Assembly (NCBI RefSeq): GCF_958298935.1
Contig: NC_084923.1
Location: forward strand, 28,302,501-28,366,500
Reading direction: 5' to 3'
DNA length: 64,000 nucleotides
Origin: Phragmites australis
Taxonomy: Eukaryota > Streptophyta > Magnoliopsida > Poales > Poaceae
Below, in pieces: positions 11,975 through 23,480 of this stretch. A model generated the notes under the pieces. The model had not been told where the DNA came from. It ran no database searches and saw only the letters and a list, made by a program, of their open reading frames with translations. The position numbers and the translations under genes are program-made. Every line of letters begins with the position of its first letter. Within the stretch, counting starts at the first letter, position 1.

Positions 11975-13480
11975 CTAATAAAGATTTTGAGAAGTGGTCT
12001 CACCCCTAAAGAGCAATATGTGCATGATGATGACTTTAAAGATGTGTTGCAAAAATGTAAAGAGGGAAAAACATGGAATAAGTTTGTTCTCAGTGATGGG
12101 TTTATATTTAGAGCTAACAAGCTATGCATTTCAGGTAGCTCTGTTTGTTTGTTGTTATTGCAGGAAGTGCATGGAGGCGGGCTGATGGGACACTTTAGTG
12201 TGAAGAAAACGGAGGACATCCTTGTTGGTCATTTGTTTTGGCCAAAGATGAGAAGATATGTGGAACTATTCATTGCTCACTGCACTACATGTCAAAAGGT
12301 TAAGTCACGACTTAATCCTCATGGATTGTATATGCCACTACCTGTTCCTAATGTACCTTGGGAAGATATTTCAATGGACTTTGTTTTAGGATGCCTAGAA
12401 CAAAGAATGGATGGGAGAGCATTTTTTTTTGTTGTGGATAGGTTCTCTAAGATGGCACACTTTATACCATGTCATAAGGGTGATGATGCTACCCATATTG
12501 CTGATTAATTCTTTCGTGAAATTGTTCGCTTGCATGGTGTGCCAAATACAAGTGTTTTGATCATGACACTAAGTTCCTTAGCCACTCTTGGAGAACATTA
12601 TGGGGAAAATTGGGGACTAAATATTTATTCTCGACTACTTGTCATCCCCAAATTGACGGGCAAACTGAAGTTGTTAATAGAACTTTGTCTACCATGCTTA
12701 GGGCTATTTTGAAAATTAGTGTGGGAAGAATGCTTGCCTTATATTGAATTTGCTTATAACCATTCAATGCATTCTACTACAAAGCTTTGCCCATTTGAAA
12801 TTGTCTATGGCTTTGTTCCTCATGCTCCTATTGATTTATTACCTCTTCCATCTTTGGAAAGCTGAATTTTGATGCGAAACAACATGCTGATTTTATGTTG
12901 AAAATTCATGAAACCACTAAACAAAACATAGAGTGCATGAATCCTAAGTATAAACTTGCTGCTAGTAAAGGGAGGAAGCTTTTAACTTTTGAACCTAGAG
13001 ATTTGGTTTGGTTGCATTTGAGAAAATATTGATTTCCTGAATTGAGGAAATCAAAGTTGATTCCTAGAGCTGATTGTCCTGTCAAAGTGTTACAAAAGAT
13101 TAATGATAATGCATATAAGCTGAAGTTGCATGCAGATTTTGGGGTTAGTCCCACCTTTAACATTGCAGATTTGAAGCCATACTTGGGATAAGACGATGAG
13201 CTTAAGTCGAGGATGACTCAATTTCAAGAAAGGGAGGAGGATGAGGAAATACTTTCCACGGATACACACAATCCTCCTACTACACAGCACACTGAACAAG
13301 TTGTAGAAGGACCAATAACACGAGCATACAAACTTAATCATCAGGTGAACTTGTTCCATGGGCTGCCCACAAATGCTTACAAGGATAGATTAATATTTAA
13401 CTATTGTGATGATTTTATTGTCCTTAGAACCAGGAGAAGAACCACACAAGTCCAAGTATATAAGTGGAGGCGAGTTTAAT
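11975..13480 (+). pseudogene. pol: CRM-like integrase and pol tail of element E
   Basis: Integrase inserts the cDNA into the host chromosome. The zinc-binding N-terminus spans about 12,050-12,310 (HGGGLMGHFSVKKTEDIL, then CTTCQK). The catalytic core opens with DISMDFVLG at about 12,365, so the first aspartate is kept, and then VVDRFSKMAHFIPCHK. The frame is broken at the stop near 12,506 and again near 12,840 and 13,030. The tail reads LKSRMTQFQEREEDEEILST and then GPITRAYKLNHQVNLF and ends at 13,478-13,480. The PPT and LTR start lie inside this tail (13,226-13,242), as in CRM-type elements. Everything upstream of integrase (gag, protease, RT, RNase H) is missing. Confidence 0.85.
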
Positions 13481-14115
13481 TCGGATTCGGCCCTCCTGAC
13501 AGCTGCAACTGATAAAGGCCATAACTGTTGATTACGAAGGATTCTCGGGACCCATGAGTATTTGATGGAAAGATAATCTCATCTACTTTCATATGGATCT
13601 GGCCTCATCTCGAAATTTCTCCTGAGCTGTCCAGAATTATCAAAGAGAGTCTCATTTGTTTTCCAATCTGAATCAAACTTGGGCCTTGAGTTAGAGAACC
13701 AGTTCGGCTTCCTGTTGTTGTGGCCGAAACCTCTCTGCTTCTATCTCATAAATAGAAAGCCGCACCCTCTTGTAAGGTTTGCGTTTTGATAGAATAAATC
13801 TAGCTTTTTATATTTTGCCTTGTAAACACGAGTGTCGGCTAGACCGCCCAATTACTTGTTTTCGGAACCTCGCCACTTCTGTTTTCATATTGTGCTTTTC
13901 ATCTATATTCACAATTAAGTTGCTTGTTCTTCTTTTTCTTGCTCGTTCTTTGATTACTTGCAGGAACAAATACCCTCATGGTTAGGTTGATCTTGCTCTA
14001 AAAGATCACGAACAACTTCTGAAGTTAGTGTATCGATCGCTACGGTGCAACGTTCCTAGACTGTTGTAGTCAGATCGCCAACGTCTACTCCACCTAAATC
14101 AAAATCTACCCCTCA
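13242..14115 (+). mobile_element. 3' LTR of CRM-like element E
   Basis: The purine run AAGAAAGGGAGGAGGA (about 13,226-13,241) precedes TGAGGAAATAC, the presumed LTR start, in the middle of the pol frame. A TATA-like CATAAATAG lies at about 13,748. The 3' end is set tentatively at the CCCCTCA ending at 14,115. No second copy is present in the window for comparison, so this end is a guess. Confidence 0.55.
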
Positions 14116-14387
14116 TTGAAAGATCGGTACCCTTCCCCTGCCTTGGAGGTACGAGGGCTTTCGGGCCTTCGACCATGCGGCGAAGACCTTATTTTTACAA
14201 AGGTACGTCTATGACCACCTAGCAATAGTTTGCCTAACCGGTATGTAGCCTAGCTGTTGTGAGTCTCTACAACAAATACCTACCAGTTAGAAACAGTAGA
14301 GATGAACTTATATCTCTGTTTCCACAGTAGGTAGTAAAGCTTAACTCATATTCATATTCAGAATAGATAGTGAAACTTAAGTTATAT
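14116..14387. other. Host sequence left of D; likely the left part of Tat element B
   Basis: No gene. The phrases AGTAGGTAGTAAAG and AAACTTAAGTTATAT near 14,335-14,385 recur just right of D (24,385-24,410 and 24,368-24,382). Both sides of D therefore belong to one pre-existing repetitive region, into which D was inserted with a CTTAG duplication. Confidence 0.55.
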
Positions 14388-14392
14388 CTTAG
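14388..14392. repeat. Target-site duplication of D
   Basis: CTTAG here and CTTAG at 24,280-24,284 bracket D exactly. Confidence 0.88.
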
Positions 14393-15317
14393 TGATGAGC
14401 CCATAGCTCCTTCGTATACGATCAATACCATCAATAATTCTCAAATTATACAAGGTCCAATTACAAGAGCACATGCACGACTATTAGACCACCAAGTGAA
14501 CCTGTTCCTTGCTTTTCATGCTTCCTTGGATGGATCACTACTAAATTATTGTGATGTTTTATTGCTTAGGAACGTGAGAGAAGCACCACAACCTTACCCA
14601 GATGTCACCCCTCGAAGGTCAAGTCTACTCAGACTCAAGGTTGAGCTCTAGTCGTGGTCGTGGTCGTGGTCGAGGTCGTGGTCGTAGTCGAGTCCCAGGA
14701 CAGTACATCAGTAAAACATGCATAACTCTCTCATATGAAGTCCGTTTCAGGCAATCTTGGACATTTTAAAAAGCTTACGACGAGCTGTGTCTAATGGATA
14801 TGAGCTCGACCAAATATTCTTTATAGTTTAGTTATAGTAAAAAAATAAGGTGCTGCACCACCATTTTGGACCCTGTTGAGTCTTGTAATCGTGTCGAGGT
14901 CGGAGTCCATGTTGTGTATGCCTCTTTCCATGGCTACACAACCCTAGATCGACCTACTCATGTCCCTCCTATATATATACAGTAGCCATTGTAGTTTAGA
15001 CTTGGGTTTAGCTTAGATTATTTTATTTTATACAGTTTCGCCCTTTATCGATTTGTTGAACCCCAACTCGAGCACTTCATTGGCAATTAGCAATATTCAT
15101 TGCGTCTACCTGTTCTTGCTTCTATTCTCGATTCATTTGCAGGAAAAGCCTTTTGGCGAGGTTAACTGCGCCTTGGCACGGTTGATAACCACAGAGTGGT
15201 GGTGTAGTAGTTGTGAGGGTTCTCGATCTGTTCTGTTCGAAGCCTTTGGATCATCAATGTTGAAGCTACACCAATCGACTTATCATATTATCTTTTGGAA
15301 GATTAAGAAAATATGCA
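14393..15317 (+). mobile_element. 5' LTR of D
   Basis: It starts TGATGAGCCC and ends TATGCA just before the PBS. The first 260 bp encode the pol tail (frame ending at 14,649-14,651). A GTCGTGGTCGTGGTCG triplet-like run follows at about 14,655-14,690. The TATA box is CTATATATATAC at about 14,969-14,980, followed by the likely transcription start about 30 bp downstream. It is clearly similar along its length to 23,353-24,279. Confidence 0.85.
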
Positions 15318-15322
15318 TAAAG

Positions 15323-15335
15323 TGGTATTAGAGCC
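15323..15335 (+). promoter_or_regulatory. Primer-binding site of D
   Basis: TGGTATTAGAGCC differs by one base from the plant initiator-methionine tRNA PBS TGGTATCAGAGCC. It lies 5 bp after the LTR end, as expected for minus-strand DNA priming. Confidence 0.85.
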
Positions 15336-16696
15336 TCGGTTGCCTGTTAGGTAATCTCAGTTATCCCCTTTTGTTTTGTTGTTTTTCATTACCTAGAGTC
15401 CAAAAAATTACCCCACAAAAATATTTAGATCTTAGTTTTTCCGCTATCCAAATCACTTTGTGCCTTCACAATTTTGTTTTCAGTATTCATGTTGTTGAGT
15501 TCGAGTCCATTGTTGGTGTCTATGTTGCTGGTCGAGCCATCGTTATCTAGTTTCTAATGTCGAGTCTTGCTGTTTAGCCGTGTTCGACCACTAGTCGCTT
15601 TAACCATCTACTCAAGTTCGACCACTAGTCGAGTTGACCAACAAGTCGTGATCGACCACTAGTTATTTTAACCATCTACTCAAGTTTGACCACTAGTCGA
15701 GTTGACCAACAAGTCATGTTCGACTACTAGTCGCTTTAATCATCTACTCGAGTTCGAGCACTAGTCGAATCGACCATCAATTCGTGTTCGACCACTAGTT
15801 GAGTCGACCATCTACTCGGGGTCCGACCAGGCACTCCGACCACTCGTGCTCCCGACCAGTCACTCCAACCACCTAGTCAGAATCGCCCATCTTCTCGGAT
15901 CCGACAATCCTTTCGGGATCGATCACCTAGTCGAATTCAACTATCCACTCATTTTCGCTTCCACAACCTAGTCGGAGTATATCTGTTTCTAGTTGTTCTC
16001 AGATACCCCCATACACCTTTCATATCAAGCATTGTCTGACAAAGTTCGAGTAGCAATTCATAGCAGAAACAAAGGTAGCCAAAGTTCAGTGATTTTTATT
16101 ACCTTTACACCCCTGCTCTCTGAAAAAAGTTTGTGACCCGCGTATCTCACTGGTCATAGAAAAGGCAGTAGAAACGTTTTTGAGTTTGTGTCACATTCAC
16201 GAAAAAAGAGAAAAAAAAAGCAAGAAGCAAAGAGTGCCAAAAAAGAAGAAGCAAAGAGTGCAAAAAAAAAGAAAGCAAAGAGTGCAAAAAAAAAGAGAAT
16301 CAGTTTGAATTGCGAATTTTGTTCCATTGTGCTTGTGTCTGTTTCGTTTTGCTTGAGCTAGTTCTAGGAACGTGTTAGGGCTAGCAACTGTGACAAGTAC
16401 TGTGGACTTTTATTTAGCTTTGCTCATCTGATTTCAATTATTGTTATTCCTTGCTAGTAAATATTGCCTATCCAAGCTACACATTCTCTCGATTAGAATG
16501 GTTTATTCCCTTGCAACAACTTCACTCGCACCTGATAAGGTATCATGAACCAGCCACCGGTTGTGCCATTTGCGATGATTGGTAAGAACACTTGCAAGAG
16601 CGTGGTAAGATGCTTGAGAGTGTGTGACTCCACCTCAACCACCTAGTAGTCGATAGGGATAATTTATCTTTTGTTGTTTTCTATCTTTGACTAACT
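15336..16696 (+). repeat. D leader with degenerate GACCACTAGTCGAGT repeats
   Basis: This non-coding leader lies between PBS and gag. From about 15,580 to 15,960 a unit of roughly 20-25 bp (variants of GACCACTAGTCGAGTTGACC and ACCATCTACTCGAG) is repeated many times. The same family of units occupies the first 160 bp of the window inside LTR K. A second, A-rich repeat (AAAAAAGAAGCAAAGAGTGC and variants, about 16,215-16,300) follows. No ORF looks real. Confidence 0.75.
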
Positions 16697-17975
16697 ATGA
16701 TAGGAGAAGCATCGGATGCGAAAGAGTGTGTTTTGAGGGAAGAACTCACAATGTTGTTGGATGATCATCGACAAACTATTAATGATGAAATTGACAAGAA
16801 GCTTGCAGGAACCAATACCACATTGCAACGACTCAATGAAAGCATTGCAATGTGCAATACACACTTTGATCGATTGGTTAGTCCGCTACCGAACAATGGT
16901 CGAGTGGATCCTCCTGGTGCAGCCTATGAACAAGAGAAGTTCATCGCGGATGATGAAATTTTGTGATAAAAACGTGATGCCTTTGATGAACGACAAAGGA
17001 ACCGATTGAACTTCAACTGTCAAGGTATGAGAGGTAATAATTTTCAGCAACATAACCCACATATTAATGATGATTCATTTGCTAAGGTTAAATTTACTAT
17101 AACATCTTTTGAGGGTGCTTATGATGCTGAAAGGTATTTAGATTGGGCGATGACGGTAGAACAGAAGTTTAATGCTCATTTAGTACCTGAAGTGCATAGG
17201 GTTAGGCAAGCAACTGGTGAATTTAAAATTTTGCAATCATCTGGTGGAATAGGGTATGCATCGACGGATTAGTTCCTACTACTTGGAATGCTTTAAAGGT
17301 TACTATGCGTAACAGATTTGTACCACACTCTTTTAAATGTGATTTGCGTAAAAAATTGCAGCGCTTAAACCAAGGTGATAGATCCATAGAAGAATATTAC
17401 CAGGAGCTACAAATTAGTATGTTGCATTGTGATATTATTGAGGATGAAGAGGCTGCAATGGCACGCCTTTATGGAGGGTTAAGGCATGAAATTCAGGACA
17501 TAGTTTATTACAAAGAATGTAATAGTGTCTAGATTATTCCAACTTGCGTGTTTGGCAAAAAAAGAATTGCAGGGATGACAACAGAGGCCAAAGAGCAATT
17601 TTGGAAGCCTGACTACTTCAAAATCAACACCGGGACAAGTCAAGATAGGCCCACATTCAACTACATGGTCTGCTGCCCCTTTCTCGCATAGGGTGCGTTC
17701 AGCATTACCTTCAACACCATCACACGCTCCCGAGATAAGCAAATCCATAAGTGTGTAGGGTCCAGCCAAGAGCTCTTCTTTGGTTGCTTCTACAGGCCAA
17801 TCGACCGAGATTGTATGCCATTGATGTAAAGGAATAGGCCACATCATTAAGGATTGCCTAATTCAGCGAGCATACATTGTAATATAAGACGGTGGATATG
17901 TAAGTGCTAGTGATGTTGAGGATGAATATGCTCTTGCAGCGAACCATGCAGGTGATGAGGATGGTCGTGAGATGA
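16697..17975 (+). pseudogene. gag: D gag with degraded zinc knuckle
   Basis: Gag would form the virus-like particle. The N-terminal frame (16,697-16,963) has a coiled-coil-like segment with DEIDKKLAGTNTTLQRLNES. After frame changes the matrix/capsid core reads DDSFAKVKFTITSFEGAYDA (about 17,066-17,125), then RYLDWAMTVEQKFNAHLVPE, and RNRFVPHSFKCDLRKKLQRL (from about 17,308). A knuckle at about 17,815-17,860 reads CH-stop-CKGIGHIIKDC: the two central positions H and C are kept, but a stop replaces a residue between the first cysteines. A region after it reads VSASDVEDEYALA, the usual link to protease in this clade. At least three frame breaks make it non-functional. Confidence 0.85.
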
Positions 17976-20027
17976 AACTTGGAAAATGAATGGAAAACTG
18001 CTTTTAAAACTAAGTTTGGTTTGTATGAGTAGTTAGTAATGCCTTTTGGGTTAACTAATGTACCTAGTACTTTCATGCGATTGATGAACGAAGTTTTACG
18101 TTCCTTCATTGGTAGATTTGTGGTGGTATACTTTGATGATATCTTGATTTATAGCAAGACACAAGAACAATACTTTGATCATTTACGTGCTGTTTTTAAT
18201 GCTTTGAGAGATGCACGTTTGTTCGGTAACCTCAAAAAGTGCACCTTTTGTATGAATTGAGTTTCTTTTCTTGGTTATGTTGCTACTCCACAGGGAATAG
18301 AAGTGGATGAAGCAAAAAATTAAAGCCATAAAGAGCTGGCCAACCCCTGAGACTGTTACTCAAGTGAGAAGTTTTGATGGTCTTGCGGGTTTCTATCGAC
18401 AATTTGTGCGGGATTTCAACACCATTGCTGCTACATTAAATGAGTTGACAAAGAAAGGAGTAGTTTTCAAATGGGGACGTGCACAAGAACAAGCATTCAA
18501 GATGTTGAAAGAGAAGCTTACCCATGCTCCATTACTCCAACTCACTAATATTGGTAAGACCTTTGAACTGGAATGTGATGCTAGTAGGATTGGAATTCGA
18601 GGTGTGCTAATTCAAGAAGGTAAACCTATTGCTTATTTCAGTGAAAAATTAAGTTGGCAAAGTCTGAATTATTCCACTTATGATAAAGAATTGTATGCTT
18701 TAGTTCGTGTGCTTGAAACTTGGAAATATTATCTATAGCCCAAAGAATTTGTTATACATTCTGATCATGAATCGCTAAAACATATTAGAACTCAAGCTAA
18801 ACTGAATAAACGACATACTAAATGGGTAGAATTTGTCCAGTCGTTTCCATATGTCATAAAACATAAGAAAGCAAAGGATAATTTGATTGTTGATGCGCTT
18901 TCTAGGTGTTATACCATGTTATCTCAACTTGATCATAAGATTTTTGGTTTAGAGACCATTAGGGATATGCTGCTGATTTAGATTTTAAATAATTGTTTGA
19001 ACATTGTAAAGAAGGGAAAACATGGAATAAATATGTGCTGAATGAAGGATTGCTCTATCGTGCTAACAAGCTATACATTCCAGCTAGCTTCGTTCATCTT
19101 TTGTTGTTGCAGGAGGCATATGGAGGAGGATTGATGGTACATTTTGGAGCAAAGAAGACTGAAGATGTGCTGGCCGCTCATTTCTTTTGGCCAATGATGA
19201 GACGAGACGTCGAGCGCTACGTGTCACGTTGCAGCACTTGCAATAAAGCCAAGTCTCGCTCCACATGGTCTTGACATGCCTCTTCCTGTTCCTAGTGTAT
19301 CTTGGGAGGATATTTCCATGAATTTTATTTTAGGATTGCCTAGGACAAAGAGGGGAGGGATATCATATTATAATTGTTGATTGTTTTTCTAAAATGTCAC
19401 ATTTATACCTTGTCACAAGAGCGATAATGCAACAAACATAGCTGATTTGTTTTTCATGGGAATCGTTCGACTACATGGAGTGTCCAATACTATTGTCTCA
19501 GATCGTGATGCAAAGTTTTTGAGTCACTTGTGGAGGTCACTTTGGAATAAATTAGGGACAAAGTTGCTATTTTCTACTACATGTCATCCTCAAACTGATG
19601 GTCAAACAGAGGTCATTAACCGCACATTATCGACCATGTTACTGGTAGTTCTAAAGAAGAATTTGAGGTTGTGGGAAGAGTGTTTACCACATATTGAATT
19701 TGCTTACAATAGGTCGGTACACTCCACCACCAAGGTAAGTTCGTTCCAGGTAGTGTATAGATTTGATCCCCATGCTCCTATTGATTTACTACCTTTACTT
19801 ACTTTTGAAAGACTTAATTTAGATGCTAAGAAATGTGCTAAATTTATTTTTAAGTTGCATGAAACCACTAAAAAGAATATAGAGAGCATGACTGAAAAGT
19901 ATAGGATTGCTGGAAGTAAAGGTAGGAAAGAAATAAAATTTGAATCGAGTGATTTAGTTTGGTTACATTTGAGGAAGGATAGATTTCCAGAACTAAGAAA
20001 GTCAAAATTGATGTCTACAGCTAATGG
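17976..20027 (+). pseudogene. pol: D pol: RT (C-terminal part), RNase H and integrase, upstream of the A insertion
   Basis: At about 17,980 the sequence jumps from the gag/protease linker straight into the middle of RT (TAFKTKFGLYE), so protease and the RT fingers are deleted. The RT box YFDD at about 18,130-18,142 is intact. RNase H spans about 18,565-18,930 ([33 protein letters not shown]). The integrase zinc region is at about 18,990-19,260 ([24 protein letters not shown]). In the integrase core the first aspartate motif reads SMNFILG, so D has become N. SDRDAKF (about 19,480) and [11 protein letters not shown] (about 19,595) are kept. The GPY/F-type region is cut at 20,027 by element A and resumes at 23,191. 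Several stops and frameshifts occur. Confidence 0.88.
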
Positions 20028-20032
20028 ACCAT
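20028..20032. repeat. Target-site duplication of A
   Basis: ACCAT here and at 23,191-23,195 bracket A exactly and lie within the D integrase frame. Confidence 0.9.
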
Positions 20033-20104
20033 TGTTGGGGGAAAATAGACCAACATTAGGACAATGGTTGAAGATTGCTATCAAAGGTCTCTCCAGAGCC
20101 TTTG

Positions 20105-20482
20105 GTCCCTGGAGCCGGGCAGCGGCTAAGGGCCGAGGTGGTTGAGGACCACTTCTCTTGTCTAGCCTTCGGCTTCACCTCTAACACGCCATCGTCAGGC
20201 TTCGGATGGATTACCTTTGGAGCCGAGGAGCGGCTAAGGGCCGAGGGGGTCGAGGACCCCCTCTCCCGTCTATCCCTTGGCTTCACCTCCTACACGCCGT
20301 CGCTTGGCTCCAGATGGATTACCTCCGGAGCCAAGCAGTGGCTGAGAGCCGAGGGGGTCAAGGACCACCTCTACTATCTAGCCTTTGGCCTCGCCTCCTA
20401 CACACCGTCGCCAGGCTTTGGACGGGTTGCCTCCAGAGTCGGGCAGCGGCTAAGAACCCGAAGGGTCGCGGACCACCTCTGA
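20105..20482 (+). repeat. 109-bp tandem array in A, about 3.5 copies
   Basis: Unit starts recognised by GGAGCCGGGCAGCGGCTAAG and close variants occur near 20,110, 20,220, 20,329 and 20,436, giving a period of about 109 bp. Each unit then carries GGGTCGAGGACC, a CTTCGGCTTCACCTC-like segment and CGGATGGATTACCTCC. The same family forms the much longer array at 25,385-26,985 in element B. ORFs across it are artefacts of the repeat. Confidence 0.85.
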
Positions 20483-21104
20483 AGCTTGTCCCCAAAGATT
20501 AAAGATGGACTTCGTTGGGTCGGAAATCTGGAACAAATTTGGAAGAAGGCCTGCTAACGCTGAACCCGAGGAGTACGCGATGGTCGGCAATGACGAGGTA
20601 GTCACTACTTCGCCCGGCCCTCCAAAGTTACCCTACGTGTCTACCGCTACCAGATTCCCAAGGCCACCTCTCCCCAGGAAAGAACGAAGCCGGCTATGAT
20701 CTATGCGAAGTCTCGGTACCTCAGTCATCTAAAAAACCAGCAATCGCCTACAAAGGCGACAAAGAAGTGCAACACGGAGGTACATAGACATGCGGTCACC
20801 TATTTGAAAGATCCCCTTACACTTTGACCCAAAAAGAGATATAAGTGGCCCCAAAGGTCCAAATTATGTTATTAAACTCGTGCATCCGGAGGATGCGTGC
20901 AAAGAAGCAATAGTAAAAATGCTGCTGTGGAGGTGACAGACCACGAAAGAGCAAACCAGGGGGAGAAAAAGTATAAGGTGGCAAAAGGCAACTATGGCCC
21001 GCCGCAGAGCCATAGTCGAACGGCTTCACCAGAAGCTCCCCCGATGGCCGCCTTTGCCTCCTACGGGTCCCTGCAGGGGCTGCGCATGGAGCAGCGTATG
21101 CACC

Positions 21105-22040
21105 TCATCTGTGGCCTGCCACCGTGGAAGCTGATGTAGTAGCCAGCCCCCTAGCTGTTGGAAAACGAAGAAGAAACTGAAGGAGCCACCGTCCAGGACT
21201 CCTCCCCCTTCTTCCCGGCCTCCTCCCTCGCCACTGAAGCCGCCGGCTTCTCAGTAGACGCCTGCTCCTCCTCGTCGCTCTCCCTCTGCAGGAGATCCCA
21301 GTCGATCTCCTCATCGTCGTCGGAAATATCGATGATCTCAACAGGCATGGTCTCCTAAACCGGGGGTTGAGCAGGAGCGTTAGGCAGCTATCTACCCCGT
21401 AGGGACAAAAGTAGGATGGCCCAGCCCCAGTAGAAGTAGTCGAGATCATCGATATCTCCGAAGAGGACGAGGAGGAAGACGATGCTATATTCAAGTCAAG
21501 GTTAAGTGCTTGCTCGTGGGGCAGTGGTAAATCCAACCGGATGACCCCAGCTTTATATCCGGGCCAAGCAGTCATGTACTTCTGGGAGATGAAATGGAAC
21601 CAACACGGCGTCGCTCCATGGTGTCCCCCATTAATCCCTGGGGCCTGTGGCCATATCCCGGTCGTTCCGCCAACACGTGGCAACATCCCACGGCAACGCC
21701 TCATTTTCTTGCATGAACGTCTCGTCATATTAATTACCTAGACTCCTTTTGGTGCATGCTAGGGGCAGAGGCACAAGATCCTAAATGAACACACATTATC
21801 CAATCAAAATGCCCCAGTGACACATCCCATCCTACCATCCTCAAACAGGCAAACGTAGCGAGTCCCCCGATCCCACATGTAATCTCCACTCTGACAAACT
21901 CAAATGGCAAGAAGACCCGTCACCAAAGAAGTCTGAAGAATCTAAATCAGCCTCGGCATGGACCCCAGAGTGCATCACCTCCACGGATGCCCCTCCGGCC
22001 TCGGTTCCTGATACCGCATATACCAACTCCAACAGGCTCT
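21105..22040 (-). pseudogene. Antisense acidic ORF (aORF remnant) of A
   Basis: On the minus strand, opposite to the element, a reading frame at 21,151-21,348 encodes VEIIDISDDDEEIDWDLLQR followed by an acidic/basic tail. The same motif in nearly the same place occurs in B (39,334-39,783: VEIIDIFSDEGEINWDLL). Upstream minus-strand text at about 21,400-21,560 (KAGVIRLDLPLPHEQALNLD) parallels the B start. A further minus frame at 21,841-22,032 may be its N-terminal part. Function is unknown. Tat-lineage gypsy elements are known to carry extra antisense ORFs between pol and the 3' LTR, and this is the likely identity. Stops and frameshifts separate the pieces. Confidence 0.55.
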
Positions 22041-22310
22041 AGAGCATGCCTCCTCTGCCAATACGTCTTCGGTCTTTGACTTCGACGCCAGCTGCACCTC
22101 CGACCTCAGCATAAACACCAGGTCGTGTTGCCACCACCAATGCACCATCAACCTTGAGCTTCACTATCAATGCCCACGGTTCCTGCCGAAAAACTTTTTA
22201 GGGATAGGAAATTGCCTTCGGGCATTCTTGTTACTATATGAGGCTACAGTTGGTTTTCCTCTACATCCTCTCACCCCTCCGAACGTCGGGGCCAGAGAAT
22301 GTGGGGGTAC

Positions 22311-23190
22311 TATTGGGGGAAATAGACCAGCATGAGGACAATGGTTGCAGATTGCTATCAAAAGTCCCTCCAGAGCCTTCGGTCTCTGGACCCTCAGGTG
22401 GAGGCTCGACTTTCAGAGGCTGTGGGCCCCTTCGGGCCTCCTCTCTGGTATTTACGTGGCCTTCTCAAAACTCTGAGCTACAGCATGCCAATCCGGAGCC
22501 TTCGGCCTCCGGACTCTTAGCAGGAGGCCTGGCCCCCGGAGGCTGCGGACCACTTCAGGCCACCCCTTCGGTGCCTGTGCGACCTTCCGAAGCCTAAAGA
22601 TGCAGCGGGTCTCTGGAGATAATATCAGGGAAGAAAGGACACCCCTGCAACCTACCTGACACGAGGTGATGAGCTTAATGCCGGTGCAAGTGGTGCTTAT
22701 CCTAACACCCAGTGTGATGAAAGTCGCCCTGACACCCCAACAAAGCAGCGCTTGGCCGCAATTGGCGACCGGCTCACCCCTCAGGGGGTAGGCAACACAA
22801 TAGTTACCACGGTAGATATTTATCTTCTATGTAGGGTAAAAAGTAGTTATCCAAGATAAGGCCTAATAATTCAGCCAGGTCCTAGATATTTGTACATCGT
22901 GATAACTTGTACACTAAGCAACGTACCACCCTATAAATAAGGGGTCGTGGTCATCTGGGCAGGGATGGGTCACAAGGAGAACGCTCAATACAACACAAAG
23001 GGAAACACACAGGACACAGAGGGGCACAAACACAAAGTTACACTGTGATACTCCCCCTAGAGTGATCCATTTTTCTACTATTAATACATTTGTGGTGTTC
23101 CTTTCTCTCAAACTTCGTCTCCAAGCCTGAGTCTCCTTAGAAGAAACTCTCACCGTACTTGCTGGGGCAAGACAATCTCTTGCTCCAACA
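22311..23190 (+). mobile_element. 3' LTR of A
   Basis: It starts TATTGGGGGAAATAGACC after a GTGGGGGTAC purine tract and ends CCAACA. The TATA box is CCCTATAAATAAGGGG at about 22,930. Its U3 segment from about 22,720 (GCCCTGACACCCC through ATTGGCGACCGGCTC) is shared with the final 110 bp of the window in element J. Confidence 0.85.
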
Positions 23191-23195
23191 ACCAT

Positions 23196-23480
23196 TTAAG
23201 ATAATTGAGAAAATCAATGACAATACATACAAATTAGACCTACCTGTAGATTTTAGGGTTAGTCCCACATTTAACATTTCAAATCTAAAGCCGTACTTAG
23301 GAGAAGAAGAAGACCTTGAGTTGAGGATGACTCCAATTCAAGAGTTGGAGAATGATGAGCCCATGGCTCCTTTGGATACGATTAATACCACCAATAATCA
23401 TCAAATCATACAATATTCAATTATAAGAACATGTGCATGACAATTAGACCACCAGGTGAAGTCGTTCCTTGTTGTTCATG
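23196..23480 (+). pseudogene. pol: D pol C-terminus, resuming after element A
   Basis: The frame picks up with [20 protein letters not shown] and then [20 protein letters not shown], exactly the continuation of the integrase C-terminal domain that stopped at 20,027. Purine-rich AAGAGTTGGAGAA (about 23,340-23,352) is the polypurine tract and is part of the coding frame. The frame continues into the LTR ([11 protein letters not shown]). This interrupted reading frame is direct evidence that A inserted into D. Confidence 0.9.

Larger units (their letters stand above)
20033..23190 (+). mobile_element. Tat-type gypsy deletion derivative (element A), nested in D
   Basis: It starts TGTTGGGGGAAAATAG and ends TCTTGCTCCAACA, with a perfect ACCAT duplication at 20,028-20,032 and 23,191-23,195. 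The order is: about 80 bp of 5' LTR, then a 109-bp tandem array (20,105-20,482), then sequence with an antisense acidic ORF, a PPT-like AGAATGTGGGGGTAC, and a full 3' LTR (22,311-23,190). There is no PBS, gag or pol. The 5' LTR stops after about 80 bp at a CCAGAGCC motif that also occurs in the array. The missing interior was therefore probably lost by a deletion after insertion. Confidence 0.9.
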
